From Candidatus Helarchaeota ASGARD archaeon Hel_GB_B (lineage in GTDB: Archaea > Asgardarchaeota > Lokiarchaeia > Helarchaeales > HEL-GB-B), in assembly GCA_005191425.1 (NCBI GenBank), contig SUPR01000003.1, positions 1 through 64,000 on the forward strand: a stretch of DNA of 64,000 nt, read 5' to 3'. A model generated the notes under the pieces. The model did no database searches. It saw nothing but the letters and a program-made list of their open reading frames with translations, and was not told where the DNA came from. A program made the translations under genes and the position numbers. Positions 17,651-27,041 of this stretch are shown here, piece by piece (within the stretch, counting starts at the first letter, position 1; each line of letters opens with the position of its first letter).

Positions 17651-19018
17651 TTAAACTTTTAATACCGATTCTACTAAATCAAAAATTTCTGAGGCATTTG
17701 CCTTATCTGTCAATTCTGCGCTAAGTCGCAGTCTATCAAAATATACTAATGGTGTTATTGTAATAAACCCTATCTCTTTTCCAAAAAAGACCTTTGATCC
17801 AAATAACATATCAATAATTTTTTCTGCCTTTCCTTTTAGTTTTTCTAAATATTTAGGATAATTGTAAAAAACATCTTGATCTACCACCAGATCTTTTTGT
17901 ATTTTTATAGATTGACTACATTGAGAAATTAATGAACTCAATTTTTCTCCCGACCTTGCAATCAATTCGCATAATTTTAAAGCAACTAAAATGGTATCTG
18001 TAAACGGAGCGTAAATTGGAAATCTTACTTTCCCCCCATCTGAGATACCTAAATTAGCCATTTTTAATCTGATATTATTACTTATATGTCCAGGGATATT
18101 CTCAACTCTAATTAATTTTATATTATATTCATTTGCTATCTCATCTAATATTCTCGTGGTAGTCTGTGAAGTTATTACTATTGGATTTTTTATGTCTTTA
18201 TTTATTAAATCAGTGAAAAATAATGTTATTAATAAATCTGAATCAATAACTGCACCACTTTCATCAAAAAAGATAGCTCTTGAAGCATCAGCATCAAAAG
18301 CAACTCCAAAATCAGCGTCAGCAGAACCTATAATTCGCGACATTTTTCGAATGGAATTTATATTTGGAAGAATACGGGTGTTCTTATACGGTACAAAAGT
18401 ATTTATAGCAATAACATCGATATCTAGACTACTAAATAATGGTGGTGCTGTAATTCCTATAGGACCATTGGCACAATCCATAACTAACCTTATATTCCCT
18501 TTCGATATTAATTTACTATCAATAAATTGTCTCATAGATTTGTGATAAATAGAATGAATCTCTCCTGAAGTCGATATTTGACCAACTTCATGGGGGTGAA
18601 CTCGAATAATTTTCTTTTTATTGATAATATCGAAAATTTGCGTAAAGAAATCTTGTCCATATTCGATTCCATGTGAATTATAAAATTTAATTGAGGTCTT
18701 TCCCTCATATAAATGACCTGCAGTAAACATTACTCCTCCGCTAGCCCCAAATCGTCTAATTGTAAATCTTAATACATTTGTCGATGCAGAATGAATATCT
18801 AAGACATTAACTCCCGCCGACATCAGTCCTGAAACAAATGCTCTTTTTAGCATCCTACTATCTGCCCTATAATCTCTAGCTAAGACAATTACTCCTTTAT
18901 TTTTTAAAAATGTTCCATATGAAACTCCTAATGTTGCTGATAATTCTGGAATAATATCTATATTAGCTCCAGCTACAATTCTATTATTAATCATATATTT
19001 TTCTTTTTTATATTCCAT
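17651..19018 (-). CDS. Phosphohexomutase-like protein lacking catalytic residues
   Basis: A 455-aa protein with the overall plan of the phosphoglucomutase/phosphomannomutase family. All four active-site elements are altered. The phosphoserine loop, normally TASHNP, reads TAGHLY (99-104), with Gly101 in place of Ser. The metal loop, normally DGDADR, reads DADASR (242-247), so the third Asp is Ser246. The sugar-binding GGExSGH is not present (GISDGGKVRF at that place). The C-terminal phosphate loop RPSGTEP is replaced by TPLVYFD. The frame is fully open and the rest is well conserved in length, so it is under some selection. A non-catalytic or regulatory partner in carbohydrate metabolism is the best guess. 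It lies between the nucleotidyltransferase and GlgA genes. Confidence 0.75.
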   Translation of the reverse strand: MEYKKEKYMINNRIVAGANIDIIPELSATLGVSYGTFLKNKGVIVLARDYRADSRMLKRAFVSGLMSAGVNVLDIHSASTNVLRFTIRRFGASGGVMFTAGHLYEGKTSIKFYNSHGIEYGQDFFTQIFDIINKKKIIRVHPHEVGQISTSGEIHSIYHKSMRQFIDSKLISKGNIRLVMDCANGPIGITAPPLFSSLDIDVIAINTFVPYKNTRILPNINSIRKMSRIIGSADADFGVAFDADASRAIFFDESGAVIDSDLLITLFFTDLINKDIKNPIVITSQTTTRILDEIANEYNIKLIRVENIPGHISNNIRLKMANLGISDGGKVRFPIYAPFTDTILVALKLCELIARSGEKLSSLISQCSQSIKIQKDLVVDQDVFYNYPKYLEKLKGKAEKIIDMLFGSKVFFGKEIGFITITPLVYFDRLRLSAELTDKANASEIFDLVESVLKV

Positions 19019-19072
19019 TTATACATCCACGGGCAATGAATTTTTATACATATTTATATTAAATTTCGTGAA

Positions 19073-20503
19073 TTATAATTTTGTGATCAATTTATAGTAT
19101 AATTTTTCGTATTTTTTGGCTGAATTTTTAAACGAGAAATCGGTTTGCATACCTTCTCTTATTATTTTTTTCCACAAATTTTTATTTTTATATATTTTAA
19201 GCGCTCTTATAATTGTCTTTAAAAGGTCTATTGCAGTATAATCTTGGAATACGAATCCATTTCCATTTATTTCTTCATCAATATCTTTAACGCTATCTGC
19301 TAACCCCCCTACTTTTCTAACAATTGGTATAGTACCATATCGTAAACTAATCATCTGATTTAATCCACATGGTTCATAAAATGATGGCATTAAAAATATA
19401 TCCGAACCCGCTTCAATTTGATGTGCCTTCTTAATATTAAATTCAATGTTTGCGCTTATAATATCTGGATAATCTTTACTTGCCTTAAGTAAAATTTCCT
19501 CATATTCCTTTGATCCTTCTCCTAATATTACTAATTGTAAATCAAACTCGGGTAATACATCAATAATTTTCACTATGAGGTCTAGCCCTTTTTGAGATAC
19601 TAATCTTGAAATAATACTTATCAATGGTAAATCCTTTTTTGGAAGTCCATTTATATCTTGCAATTTTAATTTATTATAATATTTATTTTCGATACTATTT
19701 ATTCCATAATTTCTCCAAATATATGGATCAGTCATCGGATTCCATATATCATAATCTATTCCATTTAGAATACCGTACAAATCTGCTTTTCTCTCTCTTA
19801 AAACTCCGTCCAACCCAAATCCAAATTCTGGTTTTTGAATTTCTAAAGAATATGTTTTGCTTACTGTATTCAGTAAATCAGAAAATACAATTCCCCCTTT
19901 TAATAAATTAATTTTATCGTAAAATTCTAAATATTTATAATGAAAATATTTTTTATCTAAACCTAAATTAGCGTATTTAGATTTGTCAAAAATACCCTGA
20001 TATCCAAGATTATGTATTGTAAATAATATACGTGAACTTCTGAAGAATACATCCTTTTTATATATAGTTTTCAAATAAACAGGTATTAATGCACTCTGCC
20101 AATCGTTGCAATGAATAATTTTTGGCTTATATTTTAAATATTTTAATAATTCTAATACTGTTAAAGAAAAAAAAGCAAATCGTTCAAGATTATCTTGATA
20201 ATCGTTATAAATTTGATCTCTATTGTAGAATTTATCATTACCAATTAAATAAACGTCAATATCTGTCCCGGGTAATTTCGTCCAAAAAATTTTTGCGTTT
20301 AAATTAAAAATTGGGACATGTAGTTTCTCCTTAACAACCTTTAAATTAAATTTCTCATTATTGATCTGTTTATATTTTGGTAAAAAAATCTTAATATTAT
20401 GTCCTAAACCATAAATCGCTTTTGGAAGCGCCTCAGATACATCTGCAAGTCCCCCAGTTTTTATAAATGGAAAAACTTCTGATGAAACAAATGCTATTTT
20501 CAT
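19073..20503 (-). CDS. glgA: Glycogen synthase (GT5)
   Basis: A 476-aa GlgA-type glycosyltransferase. The N-terminus has the ADP-glucose-binding KTGGLADV at 15-22. IIHCNDWQSAL is the typical N-domain histidine region. YGILNGIDYDIWNP and the C-domain SRLVSQKGLDLI, PSFYEPCGLNQM and GGLADSVKD follow in the right order. The enzyme adds glucosyl units from ADP- or UDP-glucose to a growing alpha-1,4-glucan. It is transcribed leftward, 54 bases upstream of the mutase-like gene. Length equals bacterial GlgA (about 480 aa). Confidence 0.95.
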   Translation of the reverse strand: MKIAFVSSEVFPFIKTGGLADVSEALPKAIYGLGHNIKIFLPKYKQINNEKFNLKVVKEKLHVPIFNLNAKIFWTKLPGTDIDVYLIGNDKFYNRDQIYNDYQDNLERFAFFSLTVLELLKYLKYKPKIIHCNDWQSALIPVYLKTIYKKDVFFRSSRILFTIHNLGYQGIFDKSKYANLGLDKKYFHYKYLEFYDKINLLKGGIVFSDLLNTVSKTYSLEIQKPEFGFGLDGVLRERKADLYGILNGIDYDIWNPMTDPYIWRNYGINSIENKYYNKLKLQDINGLPKKDLPLISIISRLVSQKGLDLIVKIIDVLPEFDLQLVILGEGSKEYEEILLKASKDYPDIISANIEFNIKKAHQIEAGSDIFLMPSFYEPCGLNQMISLRYGTIPIVRKVGGLADSVKDIDEEINGNGFVFQDYTAIDLLKTIIRALKIYKNKNLWKKIIREGMQTDFSFKNSAKKYEKLYYKLITKL

Positions 20504-20827
20504 TTCAAGTTCCTATTTCTTATAATATTTCTATTCAATACATAAATCTATTTATTATCCAATTCTCTTATTAATATTAATTCCTTTTTTTAACAAAATT
20601 TCCAGAATTTACATAAAAATATTTTATTAATTATTTTAATTAATTTATTCTATAATTTTATCAACTTTGTTATAACCCATATAATATTTAAATCTTAAAA
20701 ACAAAATTAAATTTAATAATTAAATTCAAAAAAATGCTGAAATTTGTTTTAAGTAAATTAATATTTCATACTTAACTCAATCATAAAGAGTGATCTTTAG
20801 GATAAATAAAATAAAAGAGGTAAAAGT
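20504..20827. promoter_or_regulatory. Divergent promoter region with strong SD for 20828
   Basis: A 324-base AT-rich space between glgA (leftward) and the winged-helix/roadblock gene (rightward). GAGGT at 20817-20821, six bases before ATG 20828, is a clear Shine-Dalgarno site. No other element was recognised. Confidence 0.55.
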
Positions 20828-22357
20828 ATGGTAACAAGATTTATACCTAAATTAATTCAAAATGTCTCTCTTACGTTAGGTATATCTGATGACGAATATG
20901 AAGTCTTAAAAAATTGTAGCAATGGGGAAAATACTATTTCTGATATTGTGGCATTAACTAATTTTGATTGGAATTTAGTAGTTGAAATTCTAAAAAAATA
21001 CGAAAAAAAAGGATGGATAAAAATAGAATATGAAGGTGATACTCCCGAATTTCAACCTTTAAGTATTAAAAAATTTCCAGAAACTGCAGTTCGACTTGGT
21101 ATGATCAGTAAGAAAAAATATGATATAAACCTTTTATGTGATGGGACTCGGACTGTTAAAGAAATTTCTGACGAAGTAAATATCGATTATGAAAAAGTAA
21201 TAGACATTTTAGAAGATATGAAAAAAAATAAAATCGTAGAAATTTATCCTAAAATTCCTCTAAAAGAGATTACACATGAGATAAAGAAAGAAACTGAGAA
21301 AAAAATTATCCAACCTGTATGTATTAAGAATATTTCATTTTTTAGTAATTTACCAGACGATATTAAAAATATTTTACAAAATTGTGATGGTCAAAAAACT
21401 ATTGAAGATATTTATTTAGCAACAAAATTGCCTATTAGTAAAGTTCTAAAGACTATTATTGAATATGAAGAAAAAGGTTGGATTACTCTTAAACTCGATC
21501 AATATATGAAATTAGTAGAATTAAAAAATAAAATTAAAAATGTTCAAGATGATAATCAAATAAAGAAAGAATATGAAAATATTTTTGGTAAATTGAAAGA
21601 GGGAATTGAAGAGGAAAAAGCAGTAGCTCCCGAAGAATTTTTGGATAAATTTGGTGGGAAGGATATGATACGCGTTAGGATCAAATCAGAATTACCTAAA
21701 CTTCCTACTCCCGTCATTAATATTATTCTAGATAAGATCTTCCAATTACCAAATCCTAAAGATCGAGATCTCTTATTAAATAAAATATTAGCCAGTGAAA
21801 ATGCTTATAAATTCAAATTTGGCTCAACTTCTCAAGTCCAAATTCACCAAGATCAAATTACTGTTCCACCAATTCCCCAAGAACCTTTAAAACAAGACAT
21901 CCCCCAAGAAATACCTGAAATTCCTACTGAACCAATCCCATTAGAAGAACAAGCCCCTACTGATGATAGATTGACTATGGTACTTAATATTATTAATGAA
22001 CTAAGTCAACGAATTCTAAATTCAATAATTTCCTTGATTGATGTGGAAGGTAATGGTACCATTCTTTATCAAACTCATGACTGGGATTTTCAGAGTGATA
22101 TTGCAAAATTTATTCTTGATTGGCAATCATCATCACCATCAATTCAACTAAGCGGTATAAAATATGCTACAATTAAAGTGAAACCAAATGACCTCTTTAT
22201 AGCTACTAATGTCCAAGGCTATGGTCATATACTTGCCCAATATTTAAACCCCCTTACAATTTTATTAATAAAAATGCCCCGAGAACAAGACCCCCTTGAT
22301 GTTGAAGATCAATTGCCTGAATTTATAGCAAAAATCAACAGCATTTTTTCTAATTGA
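20828..22357 (+). CDS. Three winged-helix-like repeats plus C-terminal roadblock domain
   Basis: A 509-aa protein. Three similar segments of about 60 residues occur at about 10-62, 78-135 and 168-225. Each ends with a helix and a beta wing, as in VEILKKYEKKGWIKIEY, IDILEDMKKNKIVEIYP and LKTIIEYEEKGWITLKL, which I read as winged-helix repeats. A charged linker, a hydrophobic helical part (DKFGG ... IILDKI) and a proline-rich spacer (about 340-378) follow. Residues 380-509 are a roadblock-like domain paralogous to the protein at 11219..11653. The layout suggests a cytoplasmic scaffold or GTPase-linked regulator rather than a classical transcription factor. Strong SD upstream. Confidence 0.65.
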   Translation: MVTRFIPKLIQNVSLTLGISDDEYEVLKNCSNGENTISDIVALTNFDWNLVVEILKKYEKKGWIKIEYEGDTPEFQPLSIKKFPETAVRLGMISKKKYDINLLCDGTRTVKEISDEVNIDYEKVIDILEDMKKNKIVEIYPKIPLKEITHEIKKETEKKIIQPVCIKNISFFSNLPDDIKNILQNCDGQKTIEDIYLATKLPISKVLKTIIEYEEKGWITLKLDQYMKLVELKNKIKNVQDDNQIKKEYENIFGKLKEGIEEEKAVAPEEFLDKFGGKDMIRVRIKSELPKLPTPVINIILDKIFQLPNPKDRDLLLNKILASENAYKFKFGSTSQVQIHQDQITVPPIPQEPLKQDIPQEIPEIPTEPIPLEEQAPTDDRLTMVLNIINELSQRILNSIISLIDVEGNGTILYQTHDWDFQSDIAKFILDWQSSSPSIQLSGIKYATIKVKPNDLFIATNVQGYGHILAQYLNPLTILLIKMPREQDPLDVEDQLPEFIAKINSIFSN

Positions 22358-22379
22358 TCTACATTCATATTTTAATAAA

Positions 22380-22757
22380 TTATTTCAAACGTCTCTGTTT
22401 GATTTTAAATTTCTTTTTATATCTCGTTGTTTTAAATAATAAATTTTTTGGTTTTAAAGGTAATATATCACCATATTCGTCTACTAATTTCTTAATAAAT
22501 CTTGAAGTCTCTGAATTGGCAATCAAATTCGGGTACATAAACATTTCCATTAATCTCTTTTTGATATCACTATCAAAAACTCCAAAATTATTAAGCGGGA
22601 TCTCATATGACTGAGTAACCCAATGTTCGTCTTTCTTCAATAACCCTTTGACCCTTATAATCCCCTCTTTAATTTCATTTCTTTTTGTAGTAGTAATTTT
22701 ATTCATATCATGTATTTGTATAACTACATATCTTTTTTCCTTATTTTTTTTAGGCAT
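22380..22757 (-). CDS. Hypothetical basic protein
   Basis: A 125-aa protein with Lys/Arg-rich ends (MPKKNKEKR at the N-terminus, KKKFKIKQRR near the C-terminus). The middle carries KEGIIRVKGLLKK and SYEIPLNNFGVFD. I do not recognise a family. It has a plausible ATG start and convergent placement with the roadblock gene (22-base gap), which supports a real gene. The basic tails suggest RNA or ribosome contact, as inference only. Confidence 0.5.
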   Translation of the reverse strand: MPKKNKEKRYVVIQIHDMNKITTTKRNEIKEGIIRVKGLLKKDEHWVTQSYEIPLNNFGVFDSDIKKRLMEMFMYPNLIANSETSRFIKKLVDEYGDILPLKPKNLLFKTTRYKKKFKIKQRRLK

Positions 22758-22996
22758 TTATATCATCATATAATTTATTTTCAACTTTTTAAATCTTTAT
22801 TTTTCATTTTTATTATGTTAAACATGAGTTTTCTATATTTCTTTACATTTGGAGAAAACAAATTTATGTAATAAAACCTTTTTATTTACACTCAAAAAGT
22901 CAGTAAATATTCTAATATTAGACAAAAAATTGAAATCTTATTTACAAGTGATAAAATGTTTAAAATTAATAATAAAAAAGAGAATAATTTTAATTA

Positions 22997-23830
22997 TTAT
23001 TTTAACAAATGCTGATTTTTTGCTTTAAGTGCATAGATTGCTCCCTTCTGTTTTGAAGCTGGCCGCTGGGCTAGGTCTCCTTGAAATTTTAAAAACGGCC
23101 CTTTAATTTTATTTCCTTCACTAATTTCTACTTCAGGTACTTCTTCTAAATATTTAAAACTAGGCAAAATTTCCTCAACTTTACCAAGTGCTACTATTGT
23201 TCCTCCTGCCATTTCAGCGCCTGCTCTCGGGCCCACATCTCCCCTCACAATAATAACACCACGATGTTGATGAACGCCAAGAAATATGTCTGCGTTTCCA
23301 TTTATTTCTATAATCGCACTTTTTCCTTTTAACCATGCCCCTGTTTCTTTACCCACATTTCCTTCTACTATAATTTTTCCACCCATCATACCGCTCCATT
23401 CTCCCCTATAACTACTTCCTAAGTAATGTCCTGCTGACCCTTTAATTATAAACTCTCCTTTTTTCATATCTGTTGCACTAAAATCTCCTACATCTCCTTC
23501 AACAACTACTTTGCCCCCATTTAATTTATCTGCAGTATGAAACCCTGCTGACCCTTTAATCAACAACTCTCCAGCAGTCATTTCTGACCCGATGTATTTT
23601 ACATTCTTTACATCGCCATTTATCACTATTTTCAAATCTGATGCATTTTCTGCAGTAGAACCTGAAATATCAAAATATGTTCCCAACTTTTCTTCTTTAT
23701 TACCTCGATAAACAGGTAAGCCCTTAATTTCCTCTAAACTTTTTCCAGCAAATGAGTCGCAACTAATATTTTCAGCTTCTAGAGGTATGCGGACGGGCAA
23801 ATTTTTGGGTGTTAATTTAATTTCTGCCAT
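22997..23830 (-). CDS. FwdC-like GXGXG-repeat protein (orphan)
   Basis: A 277-aa protein whose N-terminus (LPVRIPLEAENISCDSFAGK) and repeated turns (VVEGDVGDFSATDMKKG, IIKGSAGHYLGSSYRG, IVEGNVGKETGAWLKG, IVRGDVGPRAGAEMAGG) match formylmethanofuran dehydrogenase subunit C. It is related to the C-terminal domain of glutamate synthase, a right-handed beta helix. In the complete complex FwdC abuts the FwdA hydrolase. No FwdA, B, D or E gene is in the window, so it may serve a complex encoded elsewhere or a different enzyme. Length matches FwdC (about 270). Confidence 0.82.
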   Translation of the reverse strand: MAEIKLTPKNLPVRIPLEAENISCDSFAGKSLEEIKGLPVYRGNKEEKLGTYFDISGSTAENASDLKIVINGDVKNVKYIGSEMTAGELLIKGSAGFHTADKLNGGKVVVEGDVGDFSATDMKKGEFIIKGSAGHYLGSSYRGEWSGMMGGKIIVEGNVGKETGAWLKGKSAIIEINGNADIFLGVHQHRGVIIVRGDVGPRAGAEMAGGTIVALGKVEEILPSFKYLEEVPEVEISEGNKIKGPFLKFQGDLAQRPASKQKGAIYALKAKNQHLLK

Positions 23831-24196
23831 TTTTTACCGCCATTCATTTTTTGAGCAATTAACTTTAAATTTTATAGAAAATCATTATTTAAAATTTATT
23901 TAACAAATATCCGTTTTTATATTCTAGATTAAAATTAAAAATTTATCTATATATTTATAGCAAATAAACTGGATCTATAAAGTATTTTTTAAAATTAATA
24001 TCTATTTCATAAGAAAAATCAAAAATCTTACATATATAAATATTTTTTTAAATTTCTATTAATTCTCATACCTTCTCAATTCATAGATTAACACATTTTT
24101 TTGTCAAAGAATTGAATTATATTTAATCAGAAAGAGTTATATTTTATAAAATGGGGTAGATTAAATAATTCTCTATAAATTTTGGTGATCTATTAA
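23831..24196. other. Divergent intergenic, 366 bases
   Basis: AT-rich promoter space between fwdC-like (leftward) and pssA (rightward). No ORF, RNA or repeat was recognised. Confidence 0.45.
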
Positions 24197-25018
24197 TTGC
24201 CTAGAATATTACATTTATTAAAATTAAAAGATTATGTAACAGTGTTAGGAAGCTTTTTTGCATTTGTTTCAATAATATTGTCATTAATAGGTTTTTCAAC
24301 GAGAAATAATTATTGGATATTACTATCTTGTCTTTTTATTTTCTTTTCAATTTGTACAGACACTCTAGACGGGCTTATTGCTCGGAAAATGAAGCAAGAA
24401 AATGATATTGGCGTTCAAATTGATTCATTAAGTGATTGTGTCTCATTTGTTATTGCTCCAGCAGTAATGATTTATAGTGCTTTTGGCGGAGGTTGGCTTT
24501 TAATTGCATGTGGAATTCTGGTCGTCTGCGGTGTTCTAAGACTTGCTTGGTTTAATATTGAAGATACAACTGAAGGATATATCGGATTAGTTACTCCTAT
24601 GAGCGCCAGTACTCTTATATTATATTTTCTAATAATTTACTTTTATGAAAAAATTATTTCTACGGGAAATGTTGCTATTAATTCATTTTATTTAAGTTTT
24701 CAAATTTGGGAAAATTATTTAAAAAATGCAATAACTGTTAGTATTGTAGTGATAATCTTGGGTATTTTAAATCTTGCAGATTTCTTGAGATATACTAAAA
24801 AAGTACGTAAAAAGCGAGGTCTATGGCAATATTATATAATTGGAGCTACAATCTCAATAATATCTATAATAATAATTCTTGAAATTTCTGCATTCTTCCC
24901 AAATTTATGGACAATTGGCTTTGTTATTGCCCATGCTTGGTCTGTTGTCGCATTTTGGTGTTGCATTGGTTATATTATTTGGGGTGTTATTACATGGCAT
25001 AAATTAAAAGGTGATTAA
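24197..25018 (+). CDS. pssA: CDP-archaeol:L-serine phosphatidyltransferase (PssA-like)
   Basis: A 273-aa integral membrane enzyme started by TTG at 24197. The CDP-alcohol phosphotransferase signature D-G-x2-A-R-x8-G-x3-D-x3-D is intact (DGLIAR ... GVQIDSLSD). About seven to eight hydrophobic helices follow the pattern of archaetidylserine synthase. It would transfer serine to CDP-archaeol to give archaetidylserine. The next gene, 3 bases downstream, is the matching decarboxylase, so the two make archaetidylethanolamine. The C-terminus is longer than in minimal members (extra helices at about 205-265). Confidence 0.88.
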   Translation: MPRILHLLKLKDYVTVLGSFFAFVSIILSLIGFSTRNNYWILLSCLFIFFSICTDTLDGLIARKMKQENDIGVQIDSLSDCVSFVIAPAVMIYSAFGGGWLLIACGILVVCGVLRLAWFNIEDTTEGYIGLVTPMSASTLILYFLIIYFYEKIISTGNVAINSFYLSFQIWENYLKNAITVSIVVIILGILNLADFLRYTKKVRKKRGLWQYYIIGATISIISIIIILEISAFFPNLWTIGFVIAHAWSVVAFWCCIGYIIWGVITWHKLKGD

Positions 25019-25021
25019 AAT

Positions 25022-25681
25022 TTGTTTGCTAAAGAAGGTTTTTATATTGTTATTCCCTCTTTTATTGTGAATACATTCGTAATTATTTTGTTCAATTATC
25101 TATTCAATAATTGGTTTCCGCTTTTTGGCTGGTTTTTCTCACCTCTCTTTATTTTAACTGCTTTTTTTACTTTCTTTTTCAGAAATCCGCCTAGAACTCC
25201 TGAAGGCGATGGTATTTTAGCTCCAACTGATGGGACTATTATGTCAATCAAATCTGAAGGCAATAAATTGGAAATGTTTATCGAACTAGCTGCTTCTGAC
25301 GTTCATACCCAAAGAGCTCCTTCTGACGGAAAAATTTTATCTGTTGAACGTATCAAAGGATCTCACCACCCCATTTATTTTATTAATAAAGGCGAAATTA
25401 ATTCTGAATATATTGTCCCGGCAAACAAAAATGCAAGGATCAATATTGAAATGATTGATTCCGATGGCTTACCAATGAAAATAATATTAATAGCTGGTAT
25501 TTTTGCTAGGCGTTGCAAAGCTTATGTTAAACCAGGAGTTGAAGTTAAAAGAGGGCAAAATATTGGTATTATTATGTTTGGAAGCCTCCTCAAATTTGAA
25601 TTGGTAGGTAAATTTAAAATCATTAAAAAAGTCGGAGACCATGTTAAAGCAGGTAAACATGTTATTTTAAAAAAGGTCTAA
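25022..25681 (+). CDS. psd: Archaetidylserine decarboxylase (PSD family)
   Basis: A 219-aa protein started by TTG at 25022. Two hydrophobic helices occupy residues about 8-55. The catalytic domain includes PTDGTIMSIK, ELAASDVHTQRAPSDG and RGQNIGIIMFGSL. The FGS serine is the expected self-cleavage site that yields the pyruvoyl group in short archaeal/bacterial PSD proteins. It decarboxylates archaetidylserine to archaetidylethanolamine at the membrane. Three bases separate it from pssA, so the genes are surely co-transcribed. Confidence 0.88.
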   Translation: MFAKEGFYIVIPSFIVNTFVIILFNYLFNNWFPLFGWFFSPLFILTAFFTFFFRNPPRTPEGDGILAPTDGTIMSIKSEGNKLEMFIELAASDVHTQRAPSDGKILSVERIKGSHHPIYFINKGEINSEYIVPANKNARINIEMIDSDGLPMKIILIAGIFARRCKAYVKPGVEVKRGQNIGIIMFGSLLKFELVGKFKIIKKVGDHVKAGKHVILKKV

Positions 25682-25736
25682 CATTTTTTATTGATTTTTT
25701 TAATATATAATTTATATTTAATAAATATTCTTCCTT

Positions 25737-26618
25737 TTAGATATTTTGCTCCTTTATTTTTAATATTAAATGTTTTACAATCTTTTCTGCTATATTTATA
25801 CCTAAAGTTGACTCAGCTCCAGCGAAACCAAAAGTAGAATTCCACTCTAATAAATATAAATCTCCACTATTTGATGGCAATAAATCTATACCTACTAAAT
25901 CCAAACTTGTAATTTTATTTAATTTTATAATTATCTTATCAATAATCTTATCATATTTCCAGATATTCGGGTCCATTTCGCTTATTTCTTCAAATCGCTT
26001 TCCAACTCCCCCTGAATGAATATTATGTCTAAAATCGTTTGGGTTATATCTAACATATTTTGCTATTATATCATCTCCTACAATAATTGTCCTGATGTCG
26101 TACCCTTGATTTTCTATATATTCCTGCAGATATAACACTTGAAATTTATTATAAATTTCTTCTAGATGCTCCTCATTAGATATTTTAATAATATTTTTTC
26201 CTAGCCCACCAATAATAGGTTTAAAAAGGATGCTACCTTTTTTATCCAAAAATTTCTTTCCTTCTTTTATATTTTTAGTAATAATCGTATCTGGCATTTT
26301 AATGTCATTAGCCAAATATTCCCTCCACAACAAATACATACTAACCTTGTCTTCTCGATAAATGCCACTTAAAGATGGACTTAACATTACTCCCTTTCTA
26401 TCTAATTCTTCCAGTATTGAAAGCACATAAACTATACTCAGTTTCTCCATCATACCTCTCGAATATCGTAGTAAACAGAATTTTGGAATCTTCTCTAATG
26501 GTAGTACCAATTCATCCCAATTATACTGGACAAACTTTATTCCACGCTTAGTAAATTCATCAATTAATCTTCTTGATTCATATGAATTTTTCGCGCCAAT
26601 CATCCAATATTCTCCCAA
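25737..26618 (-). CDS. RimK/LysX-like ATP-grasp ligase
   Basis: A 293-aa ATP-grasp enzyme. The glycine-rich ATP loop is IIGGLGKNIIKI. Downstream are LYLQEYIENQGYDIRTIIVG and the metal-binding pair LVGIDLLP and LLEWNSTFGFAG. RimK-type ligases join glutamate, lysine-precursor or other amino acids to carboxylates, as in ribosomal S6 modification, LysW-based lysine synthesis or methanopterin/F420 glutamylation. No neighbour indicates which. The N-terminal MGEYWMIGAKNSYESRRLI is a typical RimK N-domain start. Convergent with psd (55-base gap). Confidence 0.82.
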   Translation of the reverse strand: MGEYWMIGAKNSYESRRLIDEFTKRGIKFVQYNWDELVLPLEKIPKFCLLRYSRGMMEKLSIVYVLSILEELDRKGVMLSPSLSGIYREDKVSMYLLWREYLANDIKMPDTIITKNIKEGKKFLDKKGSILFKPIIGGLGKNIIKISNEEHLEEIYNKFQVLYLQEYIENQGYDIRTIIVGDDIIAKYVRYNPNDFRHNIHSGGVGKRFEEISEMDPNIWKYDKIIDKIIIKLNKITSLDLVGIDLLPSNSGDLYLLEWNSTFGFAGAESTLGINIAEKIVKHLILKIKEQNI

Positions 26619-27041
26619 TTAAAGGTACACCTCATAATTTTACTATTTCTATCTCTAATTCTTTTTATTTTTTAGACCCCAATTTTCTTTTTTCATTGTA
26701 TTTAACTTTTTTAATTTGTTATTTTCTAGTCATGAATTAATTGGTTAAATATACCGAATTTCTCATCATTTATACTATAAAAGATTTTTCTCAATATAAT
26801 TTTTATATCTTTTTATTATTTCTATAATTTATTTAAAATTAGAAAGAATTTTGGGAATGTAAATAAACAGATATCGGAATTATTCATTAAAAAAAAGCTA
26901 AAAAATAAATAACTATTTTCATATATGCCATAAAAAATCGAGTATAAAAATTATTCATATTTTCTATTTCTTAACCCCAAATAAACCTTGAATAAGAAAA
27001 AAAGCCTTGAATTTTTGTTTTTATAAAAAAAATAAAAAGGT
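26619..27041. other. Intergenic, 423 bases, no gene seen
   Basis: AT-rich space between the leftward actin and RimK-like genes. It holds the actin 3' region and the RimK-like promoter. Nothing further was recognised. Confidence 0.45.

Noticed and set aside
22997-23830. Evidence for methanogenesis
   Set aside because: A single FwdC-like gene and Hdr genes occur in many non-methanogens; no methyl-CoM reductase or other methanogenesis gene is in the window.
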